Positions 46,983-59,582 of a stretch of 64,000 nt of DNA are shown piece after piece (positions within the stretch are counted from its first letter, which is position 1; every line of letters starts with the position of its first letter). The notes under the pieces were generated by a model that saw nothing but the letters and a program-made list of their open reading frames with translations, was not told where the DNA came from and ran no database searches. Origin of the DNA: Corythucha ciliata (lineage: Eukaryota; Arthropoda; Insecta; Hemiptera; Tingidae); assembly GCA_038030265.1 (NCBI GenBank), contig CM075937.1, positions 26,330,198 through 26,394,197 on the forward strand, given 5' to 3'. Made by a program: the position numbers and the translations under genes.

Positions 46983-47818
46983 CGTAGGCCGCCTTTCTCG
47001 GAGGAGAAGCTTCGGGGCGCCTTCATTGCAATGGGGTTGGGCAAGTCACCGGGGTTCACTGGACTGTTCCCCCAAATGCTCAAGTATTTTCCCGAGTCAG
47101 CTATTTAGTCCTATATACTAGGACCTCTACGAGGAAAATGTCCTGTTGATGTGAAGAAGGGGAACAGGGAAATCCCTTGGTGGAACAATGAGGTGAAGAT
47201 GCTCAGAAGAGAAACGAGGAGGCTTTACAATAAAGCCAGATCACGTGGGGAGTGGGAGGCTTATAGGCGCTCCATCACGGAGCATAACAAGCCCCTTATT
47301 AGGAAAGCAAAGCGGGCCACGTGGAGGACCTTCTGTGAGGGGATGGAGGATGTGTCCGTTATGGGCAGACTGCCCTCCATACCGAAGGCATGTAGGGAGG
47401 TCAGGGTTGTGTTCATTCCTAAGTCGGGAGCGAACTCCTCTGCCCATAAAAAAAGACGTACCGATCCATAAGCCTCACATCCTTCCTCCTTAAAACAATG
47501 GAAAAGGTAATTGGCCTGCATATCATGGACGGTTGCCTTAAAACTAAACCAATCCAGAGGGGGCAGCATGCCTACCAGGTGGCCAAATGTACTGAGACCG
47601 CCCTAAACGAACTGGTGGGTAAGGTTGACAAATCTCTGGAGGCGAAAGAAACTTCGCTGGGCTGCTTTCTGGACATAGGTGGTGCCTTTGATAACACCAC
47701 CTATGGCTCTATGAAGGCTGGAGTAAGGAGCAGAGGTGTTGATCCATCCTCAGTGAAATGGATCAAGGGGATGCCGCGTCATGACTTCAGAGCAGGGAGG
47801 GGAGACTGTTGCGTATAA
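46983..47818 (+). pseudogene. Second LINE family, scrambled fragment
   Basis: Three frames read FIAMGLGKSPGFTGLFPQML (pre-polymerase block), then PWWNNEVKMLRRETRRLYNK to KRATWRTFCEGM (the endonuclease-polymerase linker) and REVRVVFIPKSG, then QHAYQVAKCTETALNELVG and CFLDIGGAFDNTTY (polymerase motif A). In intact relatives the linker precedes the GKSPG block, so the order is rearranged. It ends before motifs B and C. NSADHCLVSFDI near 44920-44960, left of the foldback, may be the matching endonuclease end. Confidence 0.72.
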
Positions 47819-47825
47819 AGCCGAA

Positions 47826-48836
47826 GTGCGTATAAAAGTCATTTTCCTCCATTAATCTAATTATTACATCCTCCACTATTATCCATAAGAGGGGCGAGAG
47901 GCTGGACCCCTGCGGGGTTCCTCTTTTTGCCCTCCTTTCTACCGTTTCTCCCCCTAATTCTGCCCTAATCCACCTATGTCTCAGACAGAGCATTGCGGAT
48001 CTAAATCATTTTCCGATTAAAATCCAAAATCAAAATCAAGATCCTGGATCTAGATCTGGGTTTAGATCCTTTTTCGAAGGATCTGGATCTAGGATTTTAA
48101 AGGATCTTAGGAAAAAGTATTTGGATTTTAAAGCAAGATCTTTTTACATATCCTTTTGCTTCCTTTCATCGAAAAAAATAAAAAGCATAGTCTGCTTGAA
48201 GTTTCAGCACCACCCCGCGCTCACTAAACCAGCCCATGCCGTTCTCCCTGCCATTACTGCCGCACTGTCAGCTTTTCCTTTAGTCTTTCAATCTTCAACT
48301 AACCGAATCTACGATGAGTTCTCGGTCCCTCCCCCATTCCTCTTTTTAAACCGAGTTCGTTTCCATTCTTCGTTCGCAACTCGCCCCGTCGCACGCTCTT
48401 CTTGTTCCCGTGTGACTCATAAAGTTTTGTTGTTTTGATTGATCGTATTTTGTCACTCGTTCAAATTACCGCGACGTGACGTGCGTCGGTGTGTCATGAA
48501 CATGAGCAGCATCGGTTCCGAGCATGAGTTCCGAATTTAATTTTTAACTTATGAAAAAATAAATATCTTGGATCTTTAAAGGATTTTCAAATCCAAGGTT
48601 CTTGATCCCGATCCTTTTTCTACTCGAAGATCTGGATCTTTGATCTAAATCATTTTTTGGAACAGAGGATTTTGGATTTAGATCCAAAAAATTAGGATCT
48701 TGTCAAGCTCTGGCTCTCAGAGCATGGCTAATCAATCTAAACACCATTAGGTTCACCCGAAAGGTTTTCAAAGCCTCCACTATACACTGAAAAGTGACTT
48801 GGTTGAATGCTCCCTCTATGTACAGGAACAGAACAA
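47826..48836 (-). pseudogene. Fragment of the first LINE family, inverted
   Basis: The minus strand of 47826-47985 and 48714-48836 matches 8275-8555, including GTPQGSSLSPLLWIIV. The two parts are contiguous in the LINE and are separated here by the hAT-like insertion. Confidence 0.85.
47986..48713. mobile_element. hAT-like nonautonomous element rich in GGATCT
   Basis: It starts CAGAGCATTGCGGATC and ends GATCTTGTCAAGCTCTG. The flanks GTCTCAGA and CTCTCAGA form a 7/8 matching 8-bp duplication of LINE sequence. Both ends are dense in GATCT/GGATC motifs. The 105-codon frame at 48121-48438 has no recognisable domain. Confidence 0.72.
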
Positions 48837-49817
48837 GGCACTACATATACTGAAAATTGGAACGATACAGAGAAGATGGTAGGCATAGCCACTTTTTTTG
48901 AAACAAAACCTATTTTCATCGCCCTATACAGAATATTTTCCGGTCCTTGAAAAATTTGGCCAATACGGTTTCTAACTGTAAATTTCACCAGGGGCCTATT
49001 TTTATATTGTATAAATAATTGCGGGTTACTTCGTTATTCTCGTCCTGTCTCCCCTGTAGTGTAACGGTCCCATAAGTTTCCAAACCCACCCACCGTTACA
49101 TAAGCTTTCATGTGAAGGCGGTTTAATAGCTTTCTGGAACATTGAGAAATCCATGAAACCGCAGGCAATAAAACATTTTTTCTGTCGCAATTTTGAAAAA
49201 TTCCTAATACCTAACACATTTTTTATTTTTCCTACATATGTTCAGCAATCAGCTACATGCGTTTGACACTTACTTAAAATTCATAACAATCCTGCTGACA
49301 GACAGTCAAGGAAACCTGTTTTACCACACCCCAAGTACATGTCTTTGGACTTTCAGTTGATTCTTTTGTGCTCCTTCGTTCTTTATTCTCGTCCGCGTCG
49401 TCGACGTTACCTAAGAATATAAGGGTAACACGATTTTGACACAATAAGAACAACGACACAGTTACAGCAGTTTCTTTTAATTAAAACAACTTCATGCTTT
49501 TACACTGTATTTTTCTCTTTTTCGAAACCCGAAAGGCGGCCTCCCACCCAAAACACGGTTATCCCTTCTTGCGCGGTTTTTCGCCAAGAAGACTCACATC
49601 ACACTTACTCCGACCTCCTTCGAGAGCAACCGTTAGACTTTTAACGTACTCCCTCCTAAGTTAATTTCTATGTTGCGGAGACTGCAACAAATTAACTTAC
49701 ACAAACAACTAATAATCAAAATGAGTACAACTTGATAAACAATACAGCAGCAAAAAGAAAAAAAAAAAAAAATGATGATAATAGAGTGGGGGGGGGGGTA
49801 GGTCAATTTTCACAAGC
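48837..49817. other. Noncoding end of the B-only block
   Basis: No gene seen. Homopolymer runs at 49756-49770 (A) and 49787-49799 (G). It ends at the point where copy A resumes. Confidence 0.5.
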
Positions 49818-49845
49818 GAATTCACTTGACGTCCACTGCGGGTAT

Positions 49846-50534
49846 GACGTATCCGGCTCTCTGAAGCTATAGCGGCATTGCTTCCTCCTTCAGGTATTCT
49901 ATCGAGGATTACTCCATTGGTGACTCTTCACGTACTGAAGAAGCGTTCTTCCTCAGTTTGTAGCATTGGCCCTTCAATTTCGAGGCGAAACAATTTGCGG
50001 ACTGGAAGTATCACATTTCCCTCACGCGTCCACACTTCCGCCACTCACACGATGTTACCCGGGCCAGCTATCAAATTTACCACTCTTGCCAGTGGCCACT
50101 CGAGGTGTTTGGTGCGGTCGTCCTAGACTAGAACCAGGTCTCCCAACTTGAGAGAAGGATTTTATCCGTTATCCTTTCTCATCACCGGCAGGGAACCTAA
50201 ATTCTCCACCTTGAAGCGTCTTTAGAGCTCTTCCAGTAGTATTTGCCGGTATTTGTAGCGCCGACGGAGGTCCTGTGCTTGCAGATAGACGAATCCAGCC
50301 GTGTTCGCGTTGTTTGTGACCGCAGGGGTGAGCGCCGCACGAGGTCTTTTCTGTCATGCGACAAGTACGTCAGCAGTCGGCTCACACTCGATAGCTGCAT
50401 CGTCATTTCATAGACACGTCCCAGCGTCCGTCGCTCAACAGCTTCTTGCTTCTTCACCGTCCTCACCATTCTCTCCCAAAATCCTACCCACCAAACAGCT
50501 GAGAGGGGTGAGAATCTCTACAAGATTTTTTTAG
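49846..50534 (-). pseudogene. BEL/Pao-like integrase remnant (copy B)
   Basis: Counterpart of 9957-10645 with the same stops. KLGDLVLV, ARVVNLIAGPGN and GFWERMVRTVKK are readable on the minus strand. Confidence 0.72.
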
Positions 50535-50970
50535 GCAGCTCTAAACGTTCTACATCTCCCAGCTGCATATGCCCTCAATGAGGTTATATGCCCCCACCCC
50601 TGGAAGTTCGGTACATTACGTCAGAAAAAGGTCTTTGGGCGGCCTGTCTTCACTTCACCACATGACTGATAGATCCTTTTAGTTTAAAACGAAAACGTCG
50701 CCATCTACTTGTTATTATGAAATGATTTCCATACGAGCATCTTCCCTGAAACAATAATTTTAAATTAATTTAATCGCGTTGTTGAAAATACAGGCCCATC
50801 CTGTGTGACCCCAGCGATTTTCAATGCTTCACGAAAGGTTGACTGCCTTAAACTTGGATAATGTTAAAGGGTATTTGGACATGTATAGATCCGGCTCAAA
50901 CAACTACAAACAATGATACAACATGGTTGGTCCTGCCTAGATTATATGATACACATTTTTTAGGGCACAT

Positions 50971-51334
50971 TTAAAGGCCAGTATACACCTGCAATAAAAT
51001 TGCGAGACTTTTTCCAATAGTTGGTCTCAGACACTTTTGAAATGTAGCAACACGTTTTGAGACTTTAGTCAGGCAACTTTTTCTGAGAACAACTTACCTT
51101 TTTCTCAGGGGAAATATGTTTGTAATGTTTACATGGTTTCACTTTCACATGTCTAAAGCATGCTTCACATCTGATCTGAAAAAAACTCAGCTTTGAGCTA
51201 TATCCAATGAAATATATTTAATTCAAACGCAGGTTGCTCTTTGATTGGCCACAGCTCAAAGCTTAAGCTGTCACAGCCCGTATGTGAAGGCGGCTTAAAA
51301 GTCTCGCAATTTTATTGCTCGTGTAAACGACCCT
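50971..51334. mobile_element. MITE with GCAATAAAATTGCGAGACT arm
   Basis: Left arm at 50971-51009, right arm at 51297-51334 (AGTCTCGCAATTTTATTG). A roughly 132-bp deletion removed the left arm in copy A. The centre holds another short hairpin with GAGCTATATCC/TTTGATTGGCC. Confidence 0.7.
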
Positions 51335-53890
51335 AAACAAATCAAGTGTCAAGTTGATCACTTGAACAATCAAGTTGTTAAATGTCAGCTGGAAACTAAA
51401 TTATTCGCATTTAGTTAAAAAAAGTGATGCAAGGTACAAAAAAGGTTAAAAAATCATACCTCGTAAGGTTTTGATTCTCGGATCATGGTATATTGGGTGT
51501 TTTTGATCGTAAACGCGGCCTATTTTCACACAATTTCTTATGTCACACTTATCCTGTTCCACACTGTATAGGAACCTATGAATATATTACCGTTTTGTGT
51601 TAGCACGATAACTCTTGAAGAAAAATTAATTTAGCGGAACGTGTTATTATTGTTAGCCTCAGAAATCAATAGTCCCAAAAAGTTATAATACCTTCGATCA
51701 GCATTGCATTTGGGTCAAACCGGTCGTGTTGGAGTGGGGATAGGGTTTGAAATTGAAAAAAAAACACAATGCAGTTCATCCTAGCACTCCAAAATTCTGC
51801 TCAAAAGTTTAATGTAACGAACGTATTCGATTACCATAGATTCTCGAAATTTTTTGGGGGGGAGGGACAATAGTAGATGAATTTTTTAAAAATTCGCCAA
51901 AAATCAAACGCTTATAACGTATGATTTGGTCAAAAATGTAATGCAACATAGCATAAATTATCATAGAATTTATATGTATAAAAAAAGAAAAAAAAATTGA
52001 TTGAGGGTGGGGGTGATAGTATAAAAATCGCCAATGGGCACTCCTCGATTCAAAATTAAGATCAAAAATTTCATGAAAGAAAGGCGTATTACCATCGAAA
52101 CTTTTAGAAATTGTTGGTGGGGGAGGGGTTTTTAGGGGACGGTTTACAAATCCGCTTGAAATTAAGTGCACTCCATTCGAACGCCATCATTCATTCTCAT
52201 GAATGAGATGAGATCATGAATGAATGATATCATTCATTATCATGATGAGGAAGGAAATTTTTAAATTCAATTATGCATTTGAATTTAAGTGACGTAATAA
52301 TTTAAAATAGCGTAGCCTAATAATGGTTTCCTTAGACTCCATAGTAGCGTAATTTTTGAGCGCCCTTTTGCAGTATATCCCTATTTTTTCCAAGAATCCA
52401 AAAAACGCTGAGACTCTCACCTTTCAAAAAAATTCGAAGCTAAAGCTGCGACTTAGTACTTTTTTGGGGTTAATACATATTAATGTTTTTCCCTGTGTTA
52501 CGAAGCCTCGTTTTGTTCAATTTTCTAATAAAGTATAACGTACCTTTAAATTTATAGCCACTAATATTATTGAAGTTGGGAGTCGCCTTTTATTTCTAAT
52601 TCAGTTTCTATTTCGTTATTGCTAGGCCGTGACAAAAAATATCGTCGACCAGAAGAAAGAGACGTCTTTTGCCTCAACCAGGGGCCACGAAAGCCTCGAG
52701 AATTAATTATTTTGTTTTGCCAAAACCGTGAGTTATTTTTATTTATTTATTTTTATTTCGAGCATTTTTAAAAAATAAAATTTGGGTTTCCTAATTTGAC
52801 CCCAAAAAAGTACTTAAATTGCACTGATCGAGCTCAAATTCACCACATGTACTGCTCATACTAATATCTGATAGCGTTTTTCATTTCCATAAAATTCTGT
52901 TCTGAAGGCGAGCAATTCCTCCCGTCTTCTCTGAATTATATCATGTGGTAACGAAGAAGACGGGTGGAAATGCTCGGCTCCAGAGTGGAATTTTATGTAA
53001 ATAGAAAACGCCAAAAGATATATAAGATCACAAGAAATTTCGTTACTTCAGCACCAAAATTACTAGGACTTTACTTCGAGCCTCAGTATTCCAAACAACA
53101 TAGTTTGCAATAAAATTAAAGGGGGCCACGATTGACCCAAAATTCATCACGTGTACTTCTCATTTGTACAACAAAAAATTGTAGAATTTAGCCATGATTG
53201 GTGCATGGTTGTAGTAAAGTTAAGAAAATTGGCTATCGATCATTTTAAAGCTGAATTTTGCTATGGTCTGTCCACTTAGGGATGGACTCTCACCTGCCCT
53301 TGAATTTAGTGGAATGAGCTTCCCATTTACCCCTTCTCCTATAGATAACGCACGGGGAATAATTGTAGAACAAATGATCACTGTGTAGCGTCTATACGTA
53401 ACCATAGTGCCCCTAGTGAAAGTTTTGTTGTTGAGTTCTTTAAATCTTTTTGGTGGGAGTGAACAAATCGAACTATCGAAATGAAGCAACACGTTTGAGA
53501 GTCCATCACTAAGTGGACAGACTTTAGAAACTTATTTCTCATCGAACAAAATGTGTGAAAAAAAGTGACTCATTGTTGAATATAAAGTTTCTAAAATTTG
53601 ATTTTGACGACATAACACCTTTTTTTAATGACATTTTTATTCATATTTCTTTATTTCACGCGAAAAACGTGGCGGTGTGCTGCCAAAATCAAATTTGAAA
53701 ACTTCAAAGTGGAAAAATATCAAGAATATGAATTCATCTCGTACTCAATTTTTTGTTACGAACACCATGGGCCGTATTCAGAAACGCACCTTTACGAGAC
53801 CTTAACCTTTGTGGCTCCTTATAGCAGGAATTTGTATTCAGAAACCAACCTTATACGCATTGGCTAAGGAACTGTAAAGGAGTTCTTTAA

Positions 53891-54836
53891 AGCCCTGTAC
53901 ACACGGAGACAGAAATGTCATAACACAAGTCATAACATCTCGAAGCAAGATATTGTACGCCATTTCTGTCAAGCCCCTTGTGTTCACACGAGGACATTTA
54001 TGTCATGACATGGTAGCCTGTTGGTAATCTCTGATTCAGTGAATGAATCGAATGAATTGTCTCATTGCTTTATAGTTTTTGTGTTCACTTTGTTTTTAAT
54101 TTTGACTATTCTTTTCAGAACGAAATCCCCAATACCATTTTCTTTCGTTCGCAATTGAAGTACATACCTTCTTTTTTTTGAAAATTGTCCGCTCCTCCTG
54201 TGCTCAGAAGTTCAATAGTTTGGTGGAGTAGTTTGCTAAAATCGTGTTCCTACAAGGAAAATTCATCATTCCAATTTATTTGGTGGTGTTGAAAGCGGTA
54301 GCTGGCACCACGGCAGCTAGTTCTGCTCTTCACGCAATAAAGACTGTCCAAAATAAAAGATAAGGATGGACAAATAGACGGTATAAGAGTAGCTGTTTCG
54401 TGAAATTCTTAATGCAATTTAATGAAATACATCTATCTAGCTGTTTTATTACAAACTTATTTAGTGCAGGTAAAGGCACTCACGCATCTCATACTCTATG
54501 ATGAGTGATACCATTACTGCCTCACGACTCCAATCCATTTTTTTTCCAAACTTCACTTGAACATTGAAACAACAGAACGCTCAACAACATGTTACAAGCT
54601 CACTTCCACGGTTTTAATAATCCCTATTCCCTTCCCTTCGGCTTGAGCACGAAGGTTGGGTTAAAAGGGAAGGTTACTAGACATTTCTGTCTAGAAAGAT
54701 GTTACCGTAGAATTCTCAAAATTTGTTATGACAGATATGGTATGACATCAAATGTTATGACTTTTTCGTGTTCACACGGAGACTTTTTTGTCATGCCACG
54801 GATGTCATGACAGAAAAGTCTCCGTGTGTACAGGCT
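53891..54836. mobile_element. TTAA-flanked element nested in the Harbinger-like insertion
   Basis: 946 bp between TTAA sites (53887-53890 and 54837-54840). Termini AGCCCTGTACACACGGAG and CTCCGTGTGTACAGGCT. Inner parts repeat ATGTCAT and TGACAGAAA motifs. piggyBac/Kolobok-like by target site. Confidence 0.85.
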
Positions 54837-55544
54837 TTAAGGCATGAAAAAATTGTATTCACAAAGCCACTTTTACCTTCGTGGTTCCTTTAAAGAATGT
54901 TATTTGCTGGTTATACTTATGATAACTCTAAGGAAGCTCGGGAGCTTCCTTTACAGTTCCTTTAAGCCTTGTCTTGTGTTGTAGTGTTTCTACTGTAATT
55001 ATTTTCCCTCGGTAAATGTGAGAAATGGAAGAATTTATTGTGTTTTTCGACTCGCTCAATCTTATTTCGGATCTCCAATGGCGTAATGAGCGACACAGAA
55101 GAAGCACACTATCTGAATCCAGTTCGGTTCTCCAAAAGGTCTCGTTTCGGTCAGATCAGACTGTTTGAAACGTTGTGATTTTGATCCGTCGAGCGTCGAC
55201 CGACTGAAGGGTTCAAGTTTCTCTACGGCTGTCAAACTTTCACAAATTACTGAGAATTTACGCGACGGGAAATCTTCAAGTGACGGTCCCGTACCACGAT
55301 TTGTCAATTTATCTTTTTTGTGTTGTGCCTCCCCTTGTGTTTCAAGTGTGACCGTCCTATCTATTTCATTATTTTCGTTTTGTACGGGATTGGAACCTAG
55401 GCCAAAATAAATAATTTAAAGGTCTGAAAATAATTATTTCGTCAAAGTGCACGGGGAGTGGCACCGTTTCGACCTCTAGCTCACTACCGCGGCCGGAGCT
55501 GGGGCCAGGAAAAGGCCCCAGTGCCAGTGCGGCCTGGTCAGACG

Positions 55545-55660
55545 TGTCAGGGAAATATGACGCAAGTGTGGTTCCCACGAAGGGATAATGTTATTTCTTA
55601 TACGGGGTCCCTGGATCCCTCTTGCGGCATTTTCTTCCCAACCGTTCGGAATAAGGCCCC
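55545..55660 (+). repeat. Diverged third copy of the start of the duplication
   Basis: About 77% identical by eye to 36721-36838 (and 1-103), including GCAAGTGTGGTT, GGGATAATGTTATTTCTTA and AAGGCCCC. It may be a dispersed repeat or the relic of a shared coding exon, since both copies encode RDNVISY. Confidence 0.6.
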
Positions 55661-56137
55661 AGTCGCAAGGGCGCACGAAAGCCCTCGCTCATCGTTGTCG
55701 GCGCCACCTCGTGAGAGCCCCCTGGAGCTAAAAGGCTTCTCTTCCATCCAAAACTCCTCTTTAGAACTTCAGTGGGGGCAGAAAACTGCGTTATTCCCCT
55801 GGAGTTTTAAACGGATTTTTGCCTATCACTCGAATACTGCGCGTTCCACGAAAACGTCTTCTGAGTCACACGTTGAAGAGCGTTACATTTCCTTCGAAAT
55901 TCACAGGACAAACTCATTCCTCATAGGTACCGAGCAACGGCCGTCGCAGACAGTTTTGTGACCTACGAGGTGTCAGCCAACCGGTGACGCCGGTGGAATC
56001 GTGAACATAAAGGAAGTGTCTGAAAGCATTGCGGGGCTAATAAAACAGCTTATATATTTTCCCAGTGGCCAAAGAGTGAGAGAATCATCCGTTCCATTTT
56101 TCAGATTGGGTGGTTTCCCCGGTGTCGTCGGCTGCAA

Positions 56138-56416
56138 TTATTGTGCACATATACTCCGCTTAAAATCTCCGTAGGTGACGGGAGTCTGGATGAGTCTCAA
56201 AGTAGTTGTGTTTTGCGGCCCAAGGATGGAATTTGTAGATGTTGTCACCCGTTGGCTACATTCGAATTTTCCAAAATAGAACCGTAGCCGTTGCTCGATC
56301 ACGCAGTCTCCAGCAGGGCATTCCCTTGTGGGACAATGGCCGCTTTCCGCACAAACTTTGCGGTTCTCTTCGGTCTTGAACTTGTCCACGCTCATCAATA
56401 AATTAAAATTACGCAA
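56138..56416 (-). other. Unrecognised Cys-rich minus-strand frame
   Basis: 92 codons with VCAESGHCPTRECPAGDCV, a cluster of four Cys in 14 residues, and a GC content above its surroundings. It lies inside the B-only insertion. No family recognised. It could be a captured exon or chance. Confidence 0.3.
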
Positions 56417-59400
56417 TGTTAATAGGCTGGCATTTCATACAATTTTGATAACTAATGGGCTTTTGAAGGCTTAAATAGCGAGAGGTTTCACATGATAAAG
56501 CGTACAGTCACCATTAAAAGCATATTTTCATTGTTTATTTGCTTTAAGGCCCCTTTAGCTAAAGGAACTGCCGAGGAACTCTAAAGGAACGTTTCTGAAT
56601 ACGATTTTTAAAGGAATCGCTAAAGGAACCTTAACTAAAGGAGCTACTAAGGGGACGTAAAGGTTGGTTTCTGAATACGGCCCCATAAGTCCGTTCTTGG
56701 ATAAATGGAATTTTCGTCCATTGCTTGCTCGAGGAAAACTAGTAGATTTATTTAGCCTTAAAATGAATAAGCAAATGAAAAACCCAGAATCTGAAATATT
56801 AACTTAAATCATGCTTGAATTTGATTGAGATATTGACTGAAATCACAGGTATTGCTATCGGAAGAGCACGGTCTGAATTTTGGGGAACACCCGTACTTGT
56901 GTGGTTTAATGCTGTTCCCCCCTTTCGATGCCAAGATTTTGAAGTTTTTGCGTTTGACCAACCAATTCGTTCAGTTACGGTTTGTTAATAATAGGTACTT
57001 CGAAAATCTGTTTATTGCATGGAAAATTTGTGAATAAAGTTCATAGTCACAATTTTCTGAAATCTCAGGCTCGCCATCTTTCGTCCAATGTAGGTATTCG
57101 TTTTTCATTTAACGACGACTTCTGGAACATTACACCACCCCTCACGCCAGTATTTTTCAACAAAACAATTGTTACCATTTCGCTCGACTTTTATGCGTAT
57201 TCATAATGTTGCAGTTGGACTAACATGGAGGACGACAGCCCCAACGTTAACAATGGAGGTACTAATTTATAGATATTACACAATGGTTGCGTTGCCAAAC
57301 TCGGGGCTCGTGTTTAAGCGCTGAAGTGTAGAATTAAGCGCTTAATGGAGTTTTGCCACGGTCATTTGTATTGAGATGGGACGTGCTTGGTTGGATTTTA
57401 AACACTTATTCAGCGCTGAGCTAGATTGACAGTTTTGCAACGGCAAAAGATTAAGTGCTCATCAAGCGCTGAACAAGTCTGAAGTTTTGCAACGCGGCCA
57501 TTGTCTCGTATCTTGCGACTCGTTCGATTTTCCATGCGTAAAATTTCCATTACTGTTGAAGTGTAGATTTTAGTTGAAAATGTATGTACTTTTGTCCACA
57601 CTAAAGTAATCACGGCGAAATGGAAATTATGGGTTTGCATGGCGGCCGGCACGATTAACTTTGTCTTGTTTCAGCAACTTCCGCTCTCCCCCAAAATAGC
57701 CTTCATTTCGACGTTAACGTCGTGTACAATATTTTTAGTCACTAGTCATTATTAATTTAGTTTAGAAGACCCTTCCTACGGACAATGGGGATCTTGCACA
57801 TTTTTGAAAAGTTGGTGTTTCTTAAAGAGGGCTCTTCCACAAGCCTATTACTCACATTAAACTTTGAAATCAATCAAGGATGCTTTTTTAGAGAATTTTT
57901 AAAAATTTTGAGTGGGGGTTCGATTAAGTCAAAACTTATTTATTGAAATGGGTGAAGTGGTAAAGAGGGGGTTAGGCGCGTTTACTGGAGGGCAATTTTT
58001 CATGTTATTTGTAAACAAACAATTTTAGAGAGATGCTTCACAATTAAGGCTTTACGCCATTTCCCTTCGCACCATCCATCCCCTCCTGAAGAACTTTGAA
58101 CCTTTTTTAAAAATCTTAAAACGCATCAATCGGGTGACAACTTCCGTTGTTATCCTAAAGTTCACGGGTCAAATCACCGGTATGGTTTTCTTCCCATTAT
58201 GGGATTACTCTAGATTCATGCTAGTTCTCCATTATGGGATTACTCCCCACTCATCGCACTACCCTAGTCACAACTGTGAATTCGACGGAGTGGGGAGGCT
58301 GAAAATAAAGAAATTATCTTGAAATTAATAGCGTTTCCCATTTGCACAAAATTCCGCATTAGGGTAGTTCAGTTCCACCCGTCCACTCTTAATAAACCAT
58401 ATCGTCGGTCCCACTGCAACACAGGCTAACTGATGATAAACAACTTTTCAGGAGAGGCAAAAAACTTATTTTCAATAATTATTTTTTACCCAAACGTTCA
58501 CTTTACCTTTTGCAACTATCTCGAAAATCAATCAATACTATACTCAGTTTTAATCATTGAAATGGTGGCTGTAATGAAAAAATTGTCAAATTGCTGCTGT
58601 TGTTTCAGGCTTAGGTAGATAACTAACAAAAGTAATAACTTCGGTAGATAAAAAAAAAAAATAACTTTATGAAAACCGAGCTCAACATTCGTTCCAGCAC
58701 GAAAATTAGAGTCTAGATTCGTCACAACCTTAAAACTGACAAAATGTCAGTTAGACGGTGTTGTAGTGGGACCGTCGATGTGTTACTGGAGAAGACGGAT
58801 GGAAATGAAATGGCCGCGTTTCGAAACGCTATAAGTACATACTATTTTTTACAAGGTTTTGAGTACCGAGACAAAATTGCTCCCATCGGGATTCGAACCA
58901 AGGACCTCCTGGTTTCGCGGCAGGTGCTCTTACCGACAGAGGCTAAATTTCAAGATTAATTTATTTATTTTAAGCCTCCCCACTCACTAGAATTCACAGT
59001 TGTGACTAGGGTGGTGCGTTGAGGGTGGAGTAATCCCGTAATTGTCCGTAAAAAGAGTCTTCTAAACTCAATTAATTCACTAATTGTCGGACGTATAAAG
59101 AAAAAGGTACTTATAAATTATTTTTCCTGAAAAATTGTTTGCCCGAATCTCCCTCCCACTCCGAAAAGGAGAAAAAGTAAATAAATAATTAATTTATTTA
59201 TTTTATTATTATTATTATTATACGTCGCGAGGAAAAAAAAAAATAAATAAAGAAATATAAAATAAAATACCGTCAAACCGACGTCATGCCTAAAACCAAC
59301 TTTTTCAACCTTTCCGAGGCTGTAGATGACGAATAAGAAGTCAGCTGACAATAATTCCTTCCATGAACACCATAGTTTCTTTCTCAATGGAAATAAAAAA

Positions 59401-59582
59401 AATATATAAAATAAAAATTAATAAAGGCCCGTTCACAAGCTCTATGTTTGCGTTTTGTCGAGTTCATGCAACCCAAAAATGCATTCCCTCGAAAAATGGA
59501 GCATTTTGATAGGTTGCATAGACACCACACAATGAAAACATCAAGCTTGTGAACGTGCATTAATAAACCTCTACTTTTTCAG

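Larger units (their letters stand above)
53769..56683. mobile_element. Harbinger-like 2.9-kb insertion, B only
   Basis: Ends GGGCCGTATTCAGAAAC and GTTTCTGAATACGGCCC lie between CAT duplications (53766-53768 and 56684-56686). Copy A has a single CAT at 13751-13753. Each end also has a second internal GTATTCAGAAAC motif about 60-90 bp in. A 3-bp duplication and these termini fit PIF/Harbinger. No transposase domain is recognisable, so it looks nonautonomous or gutted, with nested elements inside. Confidence 0.85.

Noticed and set aside
53769..56683. Deletion in copy A instead of insertion in B
   Set aside because: The CAT duplication and inverted termini mark an insertion; A has the single-copy site.
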